Of a stretch of DNA of 39,247 bases, positions 9,392 to 17,875 are shown piece after piece. Numbering within the stretch: position 1 is the first letter of the stretch; the number at the start of each line of letters is the position of its first letter. The position numbers and the translations under genes were made by a program. This DNA comes from Ramlibacter sp. (lineage in GTDB: Bacteria > Pseudomonadota > Gammaproteobacteria > Burkholderiales > Burkholderiaceae_C). Under the pieces are notes generated by a model. The model was given only the letters and a program-made list of their open reading frames with translations. It did not search any database and was not told where the DNA came from. The stretch spans positions 1 to 39,247 of the forward strand of contig NZ_JARXAB010000157.1 in assembly GCF_029866045.1 (NCBI RefSeq). The letters are read 5' to 3'.

Positions 9392-10492
9392 ATGAGCTTC
9401 GCCCCCTTGCGCAATGACACCTTCCTGCGCGCCTGCCTGCGCCAGGCCACTGACCACACGCCAATCTGGCTGATGCGCCAGGCCGGGCGCTACCTACCCG
9501 AGTACCGCGACACGCGGGCAAGGGCGGGCAGCTTCATGGGCCTGGCCACCAATACCGACTACGCCACCGAGGTGACGCTACAGCCTCTCGATCGGTACCC
9601 GCTGGATGCGGCCATCCTCTTTTCGGACATCCTCACCGTGCCCGACGCGATGGGACTGGGCCTCAGCTTCGCCTTGGGCGAAGGCCCCAAGTTCGAGAAA
9701 GTGGTGCGCGACGAGGCCGCAGTCAAAGCGCTGGAGGTTCCAGACATGGACAAACTGCGCTATGTCTTCGACGCGGTGACCTCCATCCGCAAGGCGCTGC
9801 AGGGGCGCGTGCCCCTCATCGGTTTTTCAGGTAGCCCCTGGACACTGGCCTGCTACATGGTCGAGGGCGGCGGCTCGGACGACTACCGCCTGGTCAAGGC
9901 CTTGATGTACAGCCGACCCGACCTGATGCACCGCATCCTGCAGGTCAATGCCGACGCCGTGGCCGCCTATCTCAACGAACAAATTCGAGCTGGCGCGCAG
10001 GCGGTGATGATTTTCGACAGCTGGGGCGGGGTCCTCGCCGACGGCTGTTTCCAGGAATTCAGCTTGGCCTACACGCGGCGCGTGCTTTCACAACTGGTAC
10101 GCACGCACGAAGGGGTGACCATCCCGAGCATCGTCTTTACCAAAGGCGGTGGCCTGTGGCTGGAGGAAATGGCCGATCTGGACTGCGAGGTGCTGGGTGT
10201 CGACTGGACAGTCAACCTCGGCCAGGCCCGCGCGCGCGTCGGTGGCAGCAAGGCCCTCCAAGGCAACCTCGATCCGAACGTGCTCTTCGCGCCGCCAGCG
10301 CAGGTACAGGCCGAAGCGATCAAGCTTCTGGACAGCTTTGGCACCCCTCACCAAGGTCCAGGCCTGGGCCCGACCCATATCTTCAATTTGGGCCATGGCA
10401 TCAGCCAGCACACGCCGCCGGAGCACGTTCAGGCACTGGTCGAAGCCGTCCATGGCCATTCGCGCAAGATGCGCCGCGCGCCAGGGGCCTGA
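9392..10492 (+). CDS. hemE: Uroporphyrinogen decarboxylase
   Basis: Cytoplasmic haem-pathway enzyme that decarboxylates the four acetate side chains of uroporphyrinogen III to give coproporphyrinogen III. The protein is 366 aa, the usual length. Signatures: [16 protein letters not shown] near residues 23-38 (substrate-binding Arg), [16 protein letters not shown] near 145-160 (family signature 2), FDSWGG near 210, and a late NLGHGI. The start is at MSFAPLRND; the frame stays open for 555 bases upstream, but that part overlaps the DsbD-like gene and carries no homology. A purine run, GGAGGG, lies almost directly against the ATG, unusually close for a ribosome site. Confidence 0.96.
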   Translation: MSFAPLRNDTFLRACLRQATDHTPIWLMRQAGRYLPEYRDTRARAGSFMGLATNTDYATEVTLQPLDRYPLDAAILFSDILTVPDAMGLGLSFALGEGPKFEKVVRDEAAVKALEVPDMDKLRYVFDAVTSIRKALQGRVPLIGFSGSPWTLACYMVEGGGSDDYRLVKALMYSRPDLMHRILQVNADAVAAYLNEQIRAGAQAVMIFDSWGGVLADGCFQEFSLAYTRRVLSQLVRTHEGVTIPSIVFTKGGGLWLEEMADLDCEVLGVDWTVNLGQARARVGGSKALQGNLDPNVLFAPPAQVQAEAIKLLDSFGTPHQGPGLGPTHIFNLGHGISQHTPPEHVQALVEAVHGHSRKMRRAPGA

Positions 10493-10509
10493 GCCCTGCG
10501 GGTTCCAAG

Positions 10510-10534
10510 GTAGCACCTTCAGGTGGGGTGCTAC
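10510..10534 (+). terminator. Hairpin downstream of hemE
   Basis: A perfect 8-bp stem, GTAGCACC (10510-10517) with GGTGCTAC (10527-10534), with a 9-nt loop, begins 18 bases after the hemE stop. It has no T tract, so it may be a Rho-type 3' end or an mRNA stabiliser. Confidence 0.4.
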
Positions 10535-10574
10535 TGCCTCGGTTCACGGATTTTCTGTGGCCGCGCAACTTGAC

Positions 10575-10583
10575 TTATGCACA
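10575..10583 (+). promoter_or_regulatory. DnaA-box-like 9-mer
   Basis: TTATGCACA matches the TTATNCACA DnaA consensus exactly. A single 9-mer can occur by chance; here it lies in the AT-richer gap before priA, together with the variant at 10763. Confidence 0.35.
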
Positions 10584-10713
10584 AAAGTCGTGCTGCGGCG
10601 CGCAAACCACTGCGTTCGGGCCCTGGCTCCGTCAGGCTGACAGGGTGTTGCCTAAGTCCTTGATTCATATGAACTTCGAACGATGCCGATTTTCTCAGCA
10701 TCTCAGCCAAACG

Positions 10714-10727
10714 CTTGATTTATCAAG
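10714..10727. promoter_or_regulatory. Perfect dyad CTTGATTTATCAAG
   Basis: Six-base arms CTTGAT/ATCAAG around TT form a candidate operator upstream of priA. It resembles an FNR/Anr half-site pair (TTGAT/ATCAA) but the spacer is two bases rather than four, so it is probably not an FNR site. Confidence 0.3.
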
Positions 10728-10762
10728 GCTTACAGCCTTCCCGAAGCAAGCTATCAACAAAG

Positions 10763-10771
10763 TTGTCCACA
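10763..10771 (+). promoter_or_regulatory. DnaA-box-like 9-mer (variant)
   Basis: TTGTCCACA differs from TTATCCACA at one position. It is about 100 bases from the priA start. The preceding CTATCAACA is a looser match three bases upstream. Confidence 0.3.
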
Positions 10772-10868
10772 GTAATTCTGAATGTCCGTCAAACCTCTTT
10801 AGATTCAAGGACTTGTGCGTGAATTCTTCGAACCACCTGAGGATCTCCGCCTAACTTTGGTCTGAGCG

Positions 10869-12938
10869 ATGCCCTACAGCTTGTCCGTCGTCGTCGCCAC
10901 ACCTGCCCACAGTGGGCTGCGCGCAGCGCTGAGCTATCGGAGTGAGTCCGCGCTCGCGCCAGGTACGCTGGTGCGCGTGCCCTTGGGCAAGCGCGAAGTC
11001 TTGGGTGTCGTCTGGGAGCCAACCGAAGCGCCAATGCCGGCCGGGATCGAAGAGCGCTCGGTGATCGCCGCACTCGACGCGCTGCCACCCTTGGCGGTGG
11101 CCTGGCGCCGGCTGGTCGACTTCGCTGCAGGTTATTACCAGCGGGGCCTCGGCGAGGTGGCCCTGGCGGCGCTGCCGCCGCAGCTGCGCGACCTTGACCC
11201 GGTGCAGCTGGCCAGACGACTCAAGCGCCACAAGCCCGATGGGGGTGGGGCGCAAGGCGCTGCGGCGCCAGGACCCGCGCTGACGCCCCAGCAGCAAGCC
11301 GTTCTGGCGGAGATCGCTGGCGCCCACGCCAACTCCGGCAAGCCCTATCTGCTTTTTGGCGCGACCGGCAGCGGCAAGACCGAGGTCTACCTGCAGGCCA
11401 CTGCCAGAGCGCTGGCTGCCGACCCGCAAGCGCAGATCCTGATCCTGGTGCCGGAGATCAACCTCACCCCCCAACTGCTCTCCCGATTCGTCGAGCGCTT
11501 CGGCGCGGGTCACGTGGTGGCCATGCACAGCGGGCTCACGCCGCCGCAACGGCTGGCGAGTTGGCTGGCCGCCCATGCCGCACTGGCGCGGATCGTTCTG
11601 GGCACTCGCATGGCCGTGTTCGCGTCCATGCCGAATCTGCGCCTGATCGTCGTCGACGAGGAGCACGACCCTAGCTACAAGCAGCAGGAAGGGGCCCGCT
11701 ACTCGGCGCGAGATCTGGCCGTGCTCCGCGGCCGGCTGCAGGCCGCGCCGGTGGTCCTGGGATCGGCCACGCCTTCACTGGAAAGCTGGCAAGCCAGCGA
11801 GACTGGGCGTTACCAGCGTCTGGCAATGCCAGAGCGGGTGGGCGCCGGCGTATTGCCCGAGGTGCGCCTGGTGGACATGAACCTGCAAGCGAAGCGCACC
11901 CTGCTCGCCCCCGCGCTGCTGGACGCCATTGCCAAGCGGGTCGCCCTCGGCGAGCAATCCCTGATTTTTCTGAACCGGCGGGGCTATGCCCCGGTCCTCG
12001 CCTGTACCGCCTGCGACTGGAAAAGCGACTGCCCCCACTGCAGCGCCTTCCGGGTCTTCCACAAGGTCGACCGCACCCTTCGCTGCCACCACTGCGGCCT
12101 GGGTGAGCGCGTTCCGCGCGCATGTCCTGCCTGCGGCAATGTGGATATCGCGCCGGTGGGCCGGGGCACCGAGCAGCTCGAAGAGCAGATCGCCGAGCTT
12201 CTGGGCAGCGTGAACGCGCCCGGCGGGGATGGCCAGCCCCGACCGGTGAGGGTGGCCCGGATCGACGCGGACACCACCCGAACCAAAGGCTCGCTGGAGG
12301 CGCAGTTGGCCCAGGTTCATGCGGGCAATGTCGACGTGCTCGTGGGCACGCAAATGGTGACCAAGGGCCATGACTTCCGACGCATTACCCTGGTGGCCGC
12401 AGTCAATCCCGACTCGGCGCTTTACTCGAGCGATTTCCGCGCCCCGGAGCGGCTCTTCTCGCTGCTGATGCAAGCGGCGGGCCGGGCCGGTCGAGACGCC
12501 GCACAGGCAGCCAGCAGCCAGATGTGGGTGCAGACCTGGAATCCGCATCACGAGCTCTTCGAAGCCCTGCGACGCCATGACTTTCCGGCCTTCGCCGCCG
12601 CACAACTCAAGGAGCGCGAGGCCGCAGGCATGCCCCCCTTCGCCTTTCAGGCATTGGTGCGGGCGGAGGCGCGGACCCAGGCGGCCGCTCAGGCCTGGCT
12701 GCAAGCAGCGCGTGACGGCGCCGAAGGGCTGGACCCTGCTGGTCAGGTCTTCATCTATGCACCCGTGCCGATGGGCTTACAGCGGGTAGCCAATGTCGAG
12801 CGAGCGCAATTACTGGTTGAGAGCGCATCACGCCCAGCGCTGCAGCGCTTCCTCGCGTCCTGGCAAGAGGTCCTGCACGGACTGCGGGAGCCAGGCCTGA
12901 TCCGGTGGGCTGTGGATGTCGATCCGTTGGCGGTTTGA
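10869..12938 (+). CDS. priA: Primosomal protein N' (replication restart helicase)
   Basis: Superfamily 2 3'-to-5' DNA helicase that reloads the replisome at stalled forks. Its 689 residues are close to the usual length. The N-terminal fork-binding domain (about 1-130) is followed by Walker A GATGSGKT (about 164-171), DEEH Walker B (263-266), and the zinc-binding insertion with cysteine pairs starting at C379 (CTACDWKSDCPHC, then RCHHCG and ACPACG). Next come GTQMVTKGHDF and the AAGRAGR motif VI (QAAGRAGRD). The ATG at 10869 fits family N-termini (YSLSVVVATP). It is probably a single-gene unit; rsmI converges on it. Confidence 0.96.
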   Translation: MPYSLSVVVATPAHSGLRAALSYRSESALAPGTLVRVPLGKREVLGVVWEPTEAPMPAGIEERSVIAALDALPPLAVAWRRLVDFAAGYYQRGLGEVALAALPPQLRDLDPVQLARRLKRHKPDGGGAQGAAAPGPALTPQQQAVLAEIAGAHANSGKPYLLFGATGSGKTEVYLQATARALAADPQAQILILVPEINLTPQLLSRFVERFGAGHVVAMHSGLTPPQRLASWLAAHAALARIVLGTRMAVFASMPNLRLIVVDEEHDPSYKQQEGARYSARDLAVLRGRLQAAPVVLGSATPSLESWQASETGRYQRLAMPERVGAGVLPEVRLVDMNLQAKRTLLAPALLDAIAKRVALGEQSLIFLNRRGYAPVLACTACDWKSDCPHCSAFRVFHKVDRTLRCHHCGLGERVPRACPACGNVDIAPVGRGTEQLEEQIAELLGSVNAPGGDGQPRPVRVARIDADTTRTKGSLEAQLAQVHAGNVDVLVGTQMVTKGHDFRRITLVAAVNPDSALYSSDFRAPERLFSLLMQAAGRAGRDAAQAASSQMWVQTWNPHHELFEALRRHDFPAFAAAQLKEREAAGMPPFAFQALVRAEARTQAAAQAWLQAARDGAEGLDPAGQVFIYAPVPMGLQRVANVERAQLLVESASRPALQRFLASWQEVLHGLREPGLIRWAVDVDPLAV

Positions 12939-13002
12939 GGGTTGACCTGCGGGCAGGTCCCAGGGCCCAGGTCGCGAGTGCCTGCGCGCCAGCAGGTGCG
13001 GA

Positions 13003-13941
13003 TCAGCCCCGCGCCTCCTCGCCAGACGGGCCCAGCGCACCCGACTGCTTGATCTGCAGTGCGGCCTCGTACAGGGCATTGCGAGAGCCGCCGCTGGCCT
13101 CGGCGGCGATTCGCACCGCCGTCTTCAGCGGTAGCTCGGCCAGCAATAGCCTCAGCAGGGTCTGACCGTCCTCAACCGGTCGGGCCAATGCCCAGGGGTG
13201 GAGCACCAAAGCGAATTCGCCGCGGCTGCGCTGGACATCCTCGGCCAGCCAGCCAGTCAAGGCATTGCAGGACAGGGTGTGCACCTGCTCGAACTGCTTG
13301 GTCAGTTCACGACCGACGGTCAGGGGACGTTCACCCAGGGCCGAAAGCGCCTCTGCCAGATCGGCCATTCGGTGCGGCGCTTCCAGCAGCACCACCGCGC
13401 GGGGCTCCTGCCCGAGCGCCTGGACCGCCGCCGCTCGCTCTCCTGCCTTGGCCGGTAGGAAACCTGCGAAGACGAACGCTGGGTCTGCGCCGCCTGCGCC
13501 AGCGACGCTCAGCACCGCGGTGACGCTGCTGGCCCCCGGCATCGGCAACACCCGGTAACCGGCGGCGCGAGCCGCGGCGGCTAGGCGCGCGCCCGGGTCG
13601 CTCACGGCGGGCGTGCCTGCATCGCTGAGGTAAGCCACCCGCGCGCCGGCGGCAAGGTGACGCAGGACCTGCTGGGCCGCCTCCGCTTCGTTGTGCTGGT
13701 GCACAGCCACCAGTCCGCCAGACGGCCGCTCCAGGCCCAGTCCGCGCAGCAGGCCCAGGGCCTGGCGGGTGTCCTCGCAAGCGATGATGTCGACCAGCCC
13801 CAGCAAGTGAAGCGCCCGGAGGCTGACGTCGGCCAGGTTGCCAATGGGCGTGGCCACCATGTAGAGGGCGCCTTGCGGATAATTCTGCCCGCCGGCCGCC
13901 TCTCGGGCGGCCGCCTGGGCCAAGGCAAAGGGGACGGTCAT
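13003..13941 (-). CDS. rsmI: 16S rRNA (cytidine-1402-2'-O)-methyltransferase
   Basis: Tetrapyrrole-methylase-fold SAM enzyme that 2'-O-methylates C1402 in the decoding centre of 16S rRNA. It has 312 aa. Motifs: LYMVATPIGNLADVSLRAL near 27-45, the EDTR block near 56-59, LSDAGTPAVSDPG near 105-117 (SAM loop), PGASSVTAVLS near 135, and a C-terminal extension typical of RsmI. The start at MTVPFALAQAA has GGGAG four bases upstream and its ATG shares CATG with the yraN start. A longer open frame to 14043 lies inside yraN and is not real. It converges on priA with 64 bases between stops. Confidence 0.95.
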   Translation of the reverse strand: MTVPFALAQAAAREAAGGQNYPQGALYMVATPIGNLADVSLRALHLLGLVDIIACEDTRQALGLLRGLGLERPSGGLVAVHQHNEAEAAQQVLRHLAAGARVAYLSDAGTPAVSDPGARLAAAARAAGYRVLPMPGASSVTAVLSVAGAGGADPAFVFAGFLPAKAGERAAAVQALGQEPRAVVLLEAPHRMADLAEALSALGERPLTVGRELTKQFEQVHTLSCNALTGWLAEDVQRSRGEFALVLHPWALARPVEDGQTLLRLLLAELPLKTAVRIAAEASGGSRNALYEAALQIKQSGALGPSGEEARG

Positions 13942-13942
13942 G
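13939..13942. other. Overlapping divergent start codons rsmI/yraN
   Basis: The palindrome CATG supplies ATG to yraN on the top strand (13940-13942) and ATG to rsmI on the bottom strand (13941-13939). Each start has its own purine-rich site inside the other gene: GGGGA for yraN and GGGAG for rsmI. There is no intergenic DNA, so each promoter must sit within the opposing coding sequence. Confidence 0.75.
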
Positions 13943-14314
13943 GAGCTCCCGGCAAGAAAAACCACCAAATCGGTGGGCGATGCGGCTGAAGACCGCGCCC
14001 TGGCGCACCTGCGCGCCGCCGGACTGCGGCTCGTCGAGCGCAATTATCGGACCCCAGGTCGCGGCGGCGGGGAGGTCGACCTGATCCTTCGCGAGCCCGG
14101 CGGTACGCTTGTCTTCGTCGAGGTCCGCGCGCGGGCCAGCCACGGCTTCGGGGGCGCCGCGGCCAGCGTCGGCCCCGCCAAGCAGGCGCGGCTGGTGCGG
14201 GCCGCACGCAGCTACCTGCTGCGCCTGCCCGCACCGCCCCCCTGCAGGTTCGACGTGGTCGCGATCGATTCCGGGCAACTTCAATGGTTGCGCGGCGCAT
14301 TCGACGCGGGCTGA
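13940..14314 (+). CDS. yraN: YraN family (UPF0102) nuclease-like protein
   Basis: A 124-residue UPF0102 protein with a restriction-endonuclease-like fold. Family marks: GDAAEDRALAHLRAAGL near 13-29, NYRTPGRGGGEVDLI near 35-49 (acidic metal-site Asp) and LVFVEVRARAS near 57-67 (the E-x-K/R position). The molecular function is not established; the fold suggests nucleic-acid cleavage. It heads yraN-diaA/gmhA-dolP. In E. coli the same order exists with lpoA between rsmI and yraN; here lpoA is absent and rsmI and yraN abut. Confidence 0.9.
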   Translation: MELPARKTTKSVGDAAEDRALAHLRAAGLRLVERNYRTPGRGGGEVDLILREPGGTLVFVEVRARASHGFGGAAASVGPAKQARLVRAARSYLLRLPAPPPCRFDVVAIDSGQLQWLRGAFDAG

Positions 14315-14341
14315 GCCTTGGCGCGGGTATCATTGATTTCC

Positions 14342-14941
14342 ATGCTTGAACAACGCATCCAGCAGCACTTCGTCGATAGCGCCGACCTGAAGTACCAGTC
14401 CGCGCAAACGCTGAATAAGCCGATCGCTGCGGCCATCCAGGCCGTGCTGGCCTGTGTCACCAGCGGTGGCAAGGTACTGGCCTGCGGCAATGGCGGTTCG
14501 GCCGCCGACGCCCAGCACTTCGCCGCTGAAGTTGTTGGGCGCTTCGAGCGCGAGCGGCCCGAGCTGGGTGCCATCGCACTCACCACGGACAGCTCTATCC
14601 TGACCGCGGTGGCCAACGACTACGACTTCACACAGATCTTCGCTAAGCAGGTGAGGGCCTTGGGGCAGCCTGGTGATGTGTTGCTGGCCATCACCACCAG
14701 CGGAAACTCGGCCAATGTGCTGGCCGCGATTGAGGCGGCCCACAGCCGTGAGATGACCGTCGTGGCGCTCACAGGTCGCGGCGGCGGCCGCATGGGCCAA
14801 GCCTTGCGCGAAACCGACGTACACATCTGCGTTCCACATGAGCGCACCGCTCGTATCCAGGAGGTACACCTCCTGGCCATTCACTGCATCTGTGACGGCG
14901 TGGACGCCACGCTCCTCGGTGACCAGGAAACCAACACATGA
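14342..14941 (+). CDS. diaA: SIS-domain protein, DiaA/phosphoheptose isomerase GmhA-like
   Basis: A 199-residue single SIS domain. The locus (yraN before, dolP after) is that of DiaA, the DnaA-binding initiation factor. However, the residues used by GmhA for sedoheptulose-7-phosphate isomerisation are all present: H59 and E63 (AQHFAAE), Q173 (RIQEVH) and H181. E. coli DiaA lacks the Glu. The ITTSGNS sugar-phosphate loop is near 117-123. The protein could thus be an active isomerase for LPS heptose, DiaA, or both. The start [10 protein letters not shown] is preferred to an in-frame upstream start at 14318. It ends in a 4-base ATGA overlap with the next gene, indicating translational coupling. 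Confidence 0.88.
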   Translation: MLEQRIQQHFVDSADLKYQSAQTLNKPIAAAIQAVLACVTSGGKVLACGNGGSAADAQHFAAEVVGRFERERPELGAIALTTDSSILTAVANDYDFTQIFAKQVRALGQPGDVLLAITTSGNSANVLAAIEAAHSREMTVVALTGRGGGRMGQALRETDVHICVPHERTARIQEVHLLAIHCICDGVDATLLGDQETNT

Positions 14942-15600
14942 CAATGAAAAAACTGCAACGCTTCTTCCTGGCCGCGGCGACGGCGGCCAGTCTTGCCACC
15001 GCCCTCAGCGGCTGCGCACCACTGTTGCTCGGTGGTGCCGCCATGACCGCCATCGTCGCCACGGACCGTCGGACCTCGGGCGCCCAACTCGAAGACGAGA
15101 CCATCGAGTTCAGGGCGAGCGGCCGTATCCGCGACGCACTCGGCGATCGCGTCCATGTGGTGGTCACCAGCTTCAACCGTCAAGTCCTGCTCACGGGCGA
15201 GGTGCCTGACCAAGTGACGCGGGAAACCATCGAACAGATCGTCCGCAAGGTCGACAACGTTAACGGCGTCATCAATGAGTTGGGCATTCATATCGTCTCC
15301 TCCCTCAGTCAGCGCTCCAACGACCTGCTGCTGACCACCAAGGTTCGAGCCACCCTGATTGACGCGCGCGACCTGAGCGCTGGCGCTTTTAAGGTGCAGA
15401 CCGAGCGTGGCACTGTCCACCTCATGGGACGGGTCACCGCCCGGGAGGCCGAGCGCGCCACCAACCTGGTGCGTTCAATTTCCGGGGTACAGCGCGTGGT
15501 CCGCGCCTTTGAAATCATCACTGAAGAAGAGTTACAGCGGATGATGCCGCGCCAGGCCGCACCCGCAGTCGCCCCCGTCGCCAGTGCGCAAAGCCGGTAG
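14938..15600 (+). CDS. dolP: BON-domain outer-membrane lipoprotein DolP (YraP)-like
   Basis: A 220-residue lipoprotein: lysine-bearing n-region, hydrophobic stretch and lipobox LSGC with C26 as the lipidated residue. Two BON domains follow (about 45-115 and 122-195), each with the alpha-beta phospholipid-binding pattern (for example [10 protein letters not shown] and VHLMGRVT). The tail is Ala/Pro-rich. E. coli DolP binds anionic phospholipid at division sites and supports outer-membrane integrity and the BAM machine. The ATG overlaps the preceding stop (ATGA); a second ATG two codons later is equally possible. Confidence 0.9.
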   Translation: MTMKKLQRFFLAAATAASLATALSGCAPLLLGGAAMTAIVATDRRTSGAQLEDETIEFRASGRIRDALGDRVHVVVTSFNRQVLLTGEVPDQVTRETIEQIVRKVDNVNGVINELGIHIVSSLSQRSNDLLLTTKVRATLIDARDLSAGAFKVQTERGTVHLMGRVTAREAERATNLVRSISGVQRVVRAFEIITEEELQRMMPRQAAPAVAPVASAQSR

Positions 15601-15674
15601 CGGCTACGGGCAGGCAATGCGGGTAGCCGGGGCTCGCTGGCTCTGGCAGCTGCGAGTGCCCTGTGGCGGCACCC

Positions 15675-16577
15675 TTAGCGCAATCGCCTGATAAGGCTCG
15701 AGGTATCCCAGCGACCGCCGTCCATCTGCTGGATATCGGCATAAAACTGGTCGACAAGCGCTGTGACCGGTAGCCGGGCGCCATTGCGACGGGCTTCCTC
15801 CATCACCAGGCCCAGGTCTTTGCGCATCCAGTCGACTGCAAAGCCGAATTCAAAGCGGTCGTCGACCATGGTCTTGCCCCGGTTGTCCATCTGCCAACTC
15901 TGGGCAGCCCCCTTGCCGATCACATCCAGCACCTGATGCATGTCGAGGCCCGCCCTCTGGCCGAATGCAATTGCTTCGGACAAGCCCTGCACCAGCCCCG
16001 CGATGCAAATCTGATTGACCATCTTGGCCAGTTGACCTGCGCCGCTGTCACCCAGCAGGGTCACAGCGCGCGAGTAGGCCATGGCCACTGGCCGCATGGT
16101 CTCGAAGGCGGTGGCATCCCCCCCGCACATGACGGTGAGCAGGCCGTTCTGGGCACCCGCCTGGCCGCCGGAGACGGGCGCGTCGACAAAAGCAACGCCC
16201 AAGGCCTGGGCCGCAGCGCACAGCTCGCGCGCAACATCGGCTGAGGCGGTGGTGTGGTCGACGAAGATGGCCCCCGGCTTCATCCCGGCCAAGGCACCAT
16301 CACGACCCAGCACCACTGCGCGCAGGTCGTCGTCATTGCCGACGCAGCAAAAGACGATGTCGCACCCGGCGGCTGCTTCGCGCGGGGTCGGGGCGCTGGC
16401 GCCCTTGAACTCGGCCCCCCAAGCCAGTGACTTGGCGGGGCTGCGGTTGTAGACCGTGACCTGATGCCCGGCCAGGGCCAGATGGCCCGCCATCGGGAGG
16501 CCCATGACACCGAGGCCGAGGAAGGCGACCCGACGGGGAGTGACGCCGTCATAGGTGCGGGAATTGGTGCTGGGCAT
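15675..16577 (-). CDS. NAD(P)-dependent beta-hydroxyacid dehydrogenase (3-hydroxyisobutyrate dehydrogenase family)
   Basis: A 300-residue reductase with an N-terminal Rossmann fold (FLGLGVMGLPMAGHL, residues 19-33). The family substrate signature is DAPVSGGQAGA near 132-142 and the catalytic lysine is K185 in GAGQLAKMVNQ. The C-terminal half is the helical dimerisation domain. It could act on 3-hydroxyisobutyrate, tartronate semialdehyde or succinic semialdehyde; the sequence alone does not decide. The start has AGGAG nine bases upstream. It follows pilT on the same strand, but a 219-base gap makes it a separate unit. Confidence 0.88.
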   Translation of the reverse strand: MPSTNSRTYDGVTPRRVAFLGLGVMGLPMAGHLALAGHQVTVYNRSPAKSLAWGAEFKGASAPTPREAAAGCDIVFCCVGNDDDLRAVVLGRDGALAGMKPGAIFVDHTTASADVARELCAAAQALGVAFVDAPVSGGQAGAQNGLLTVMCGGDATAFETMRPVAMAYSRAVTLLGDSGAGQLAKMVNQICIAGLVQGLSEAIAFGQRAGLDMHQVLDVIGKGAAQSWQMDNRGKTMVDDRFEFGFAVDWMRKDLGLVMEEARRNGARLPVTALVDQFYADIQQMDGGRWDTSSLIRRLR

Positions 16578-16747
16578 GTAAAAAGTCTCCTAGTTCATCA
16601 TCAGATTGACGAATTCTAGGAGGCGGGCGCGGCCTGTGCGAACGGGTCGCGGAGAAGACGCCCGCGAACAGTGGGGACGACAGTCAGCCGCGAAAACCCG
16701 CCTGCTCGCCCCCGGCAACTGCCGCCTGAGGACAGGGTCCAGATTGA

Positions 16748-16776
16748 ACGAGCTGATCGCGGCAAGACCAGCTCGT
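16748..16776 (-). terminator. Hairpin downstream of pilT
   Basis: A perfect 8-bp stem, ACGAGCTG (16748-16755) with CAGCTCGT (16769-16776), and a 13-nt loop, lies about 20 bases past the pilT stop in the direction of transcription. There is no T run. The rest of the 16578-16796 gap shows nothing convincing. Confidence 0.4.
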
Positions 16777-16796
16777 GTGACGGGCAGCGCGAACCC

Positions 16797-17840
16797 CTAG
16801 CCGGGGAAGTTTTCGGGGGAGCGGGCGCGGGCGCGGGCCTCGGCCGGGGTGATGATTCCCCGCCGCACCAGGTCGGTCAGGCACTGGTCCAGGGTCTGCA
16901 TGCCCAAGGCCTGGCCGGTTTGAATAGCCGAGTACATCTGCGCAACCTTGCCCTCGCGGATCAGATTGCGGATGGCGGGCGTGCCCAGCATGATCTCGTG
17001 GGCCGCCACGCGGCCCGAGCCATCACGCAGGCGGCACAGGGTCTGCGCGATCACTGCCACCAAAGACTCGGAGAGCATGGCGCGGACCATCTCTTTCTCG
17101 TCGCCAGGAAAGACATCGATGATGCGGTCGATGGTCTTGGCCGCGCTCGAAGTGTGCAGGGTTCCGAAAACCAGGTGGCCGGTCTCGGCTGCGGTCAGAG
17201 CCAGGCGGATGGTTTCAAGGTCGCGTAACTCGCCGACCAGAATGACATCGGGGTCCTCGCGCAGTGCAGAGCGCAGCGCGGTAGCGAAGGACAGGGTGTT
17301 GGCACCGATTTCACGCTGGTTCACCAAGCACTTGCGGGATTCGTGCACGAACTCAATCGGATCCTCGATGGTGACGATGTGCCCCAGGGTGTTGTCATTG
17401 AGGTGATTGACCATGGCTGCCAGGGTGGTGGACTTGCCCGAGCCGGTGGGTCCGGTCACCAGCACCAGCCCGCGCGGGCGCAGAGCCAGGTCGCCGAAGA
17501 TGCGGGGAGCGGCTAGGGCCTCCAGGGTGAGAATCTGGCTTGGGATGGTCCGCATCACCGCAGCGGCGCCGCGCTGCTGGTGAAAGGCATTGACGCGAAA
17601 GCGGGAGAGCCCGTTGATCTCGAACGAGAAGTCGCACTCGAGGAATTCCTCGTACTGCTTGCGCTGGGCGTCGTTCATCACGTCGTAGACCATGGCCTCG
17701 ACCTGCTTGCCGTCCAATGGGGCGACGTTGATCCGACGGATATCGCCGTTGACGCGGATCATGGGTGGCAAGCCGGCCGACAAATGGAGGTCGGACGCCT
17801 GATTCTTGACGGCGAAAGCAAGCAGCTGAGTAATATCCAC
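16797..17840 (-). CDS. pilT: Type IV pilus retraction ATPase PilT
   Basis: Hexameric secretion-superfamily ATPase that powers type IV pilus retraction (twitching). It has 347 aa, as usual. Residues: N-terminal PAS-like part with SDLHLSAG (16-23), Walker A GPTGSGKS (130-137), Asp box around EDPIEFVH (159-166), Walker B VGELRDLET (202-210), His box GTLHTSSA, and the PilT-specific AIRNLIRE (289-296). The last motif separates it from PilB and GspE. It is divergent from yggS with 35 bases between starts, a conserved pair. The pilU gene that usually follows pilT in this order is not here. Confidence 0.96.
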   Translation of the reverse strand: MDITQLLAFAVKNQASDLHLSAGLPPMIRVNGDIRRINVAPLDGKQVEAMVYDVMNDAQRKQYEEFLECDFSFEINGLSRFRVNAFHQQRGAAAVMRTIPSQILTLEALAAPRIFGDLALRPRGLVLVTGPTGSGKSTTLAAMVNHLNDNTLGHIVTIEDPIEFVHESRKCLVNQREIGANTLSFATALRSALREDPDVILVGELRDLETIRLALTAAETGHLVFGTLHTSSAAKTIDRIIDVFPGDEKEMVRAMLSESLVAVIAQTLCRLRDGSGRVAAHEIMLGTPAIRNLIREGKVAQMYSAIQTGQALGMQTLDQCLTDLVRRGIITPAEARARARSPENFPG

Positions 17841-17875
17841 GAAAGTCCCGTTTTTCTCGAAAAGTCGGTCCCATT

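Larger units (their letters stand above)
10493..10868 (+). other. Intergenic region hemE-priA (376 nt)
   Basis: No gene is visible. This is the longest gap in the window and it is visibly AT-richer than its surroundings, especially 10650-10860. It holds a hairpin just after hemE, two DnaA-box-like 9-mers and a perfect dyad, listed separately. The priA promoter should lie here, but I could not place a convincing -35/-10 pair. Confidence 0.6.

Noticed and set aside
10714..10727. FNR/Anr box
   Set aside because: TTGAT and ATCAA are there but two bases apart; the site needs four.
16606..16796. Small open frames in the gap between the dehydrogenase and pilT
   Set aside because: Short, Arg-rich, without ribosome sites or similarity; noise in GC-rich DNA.
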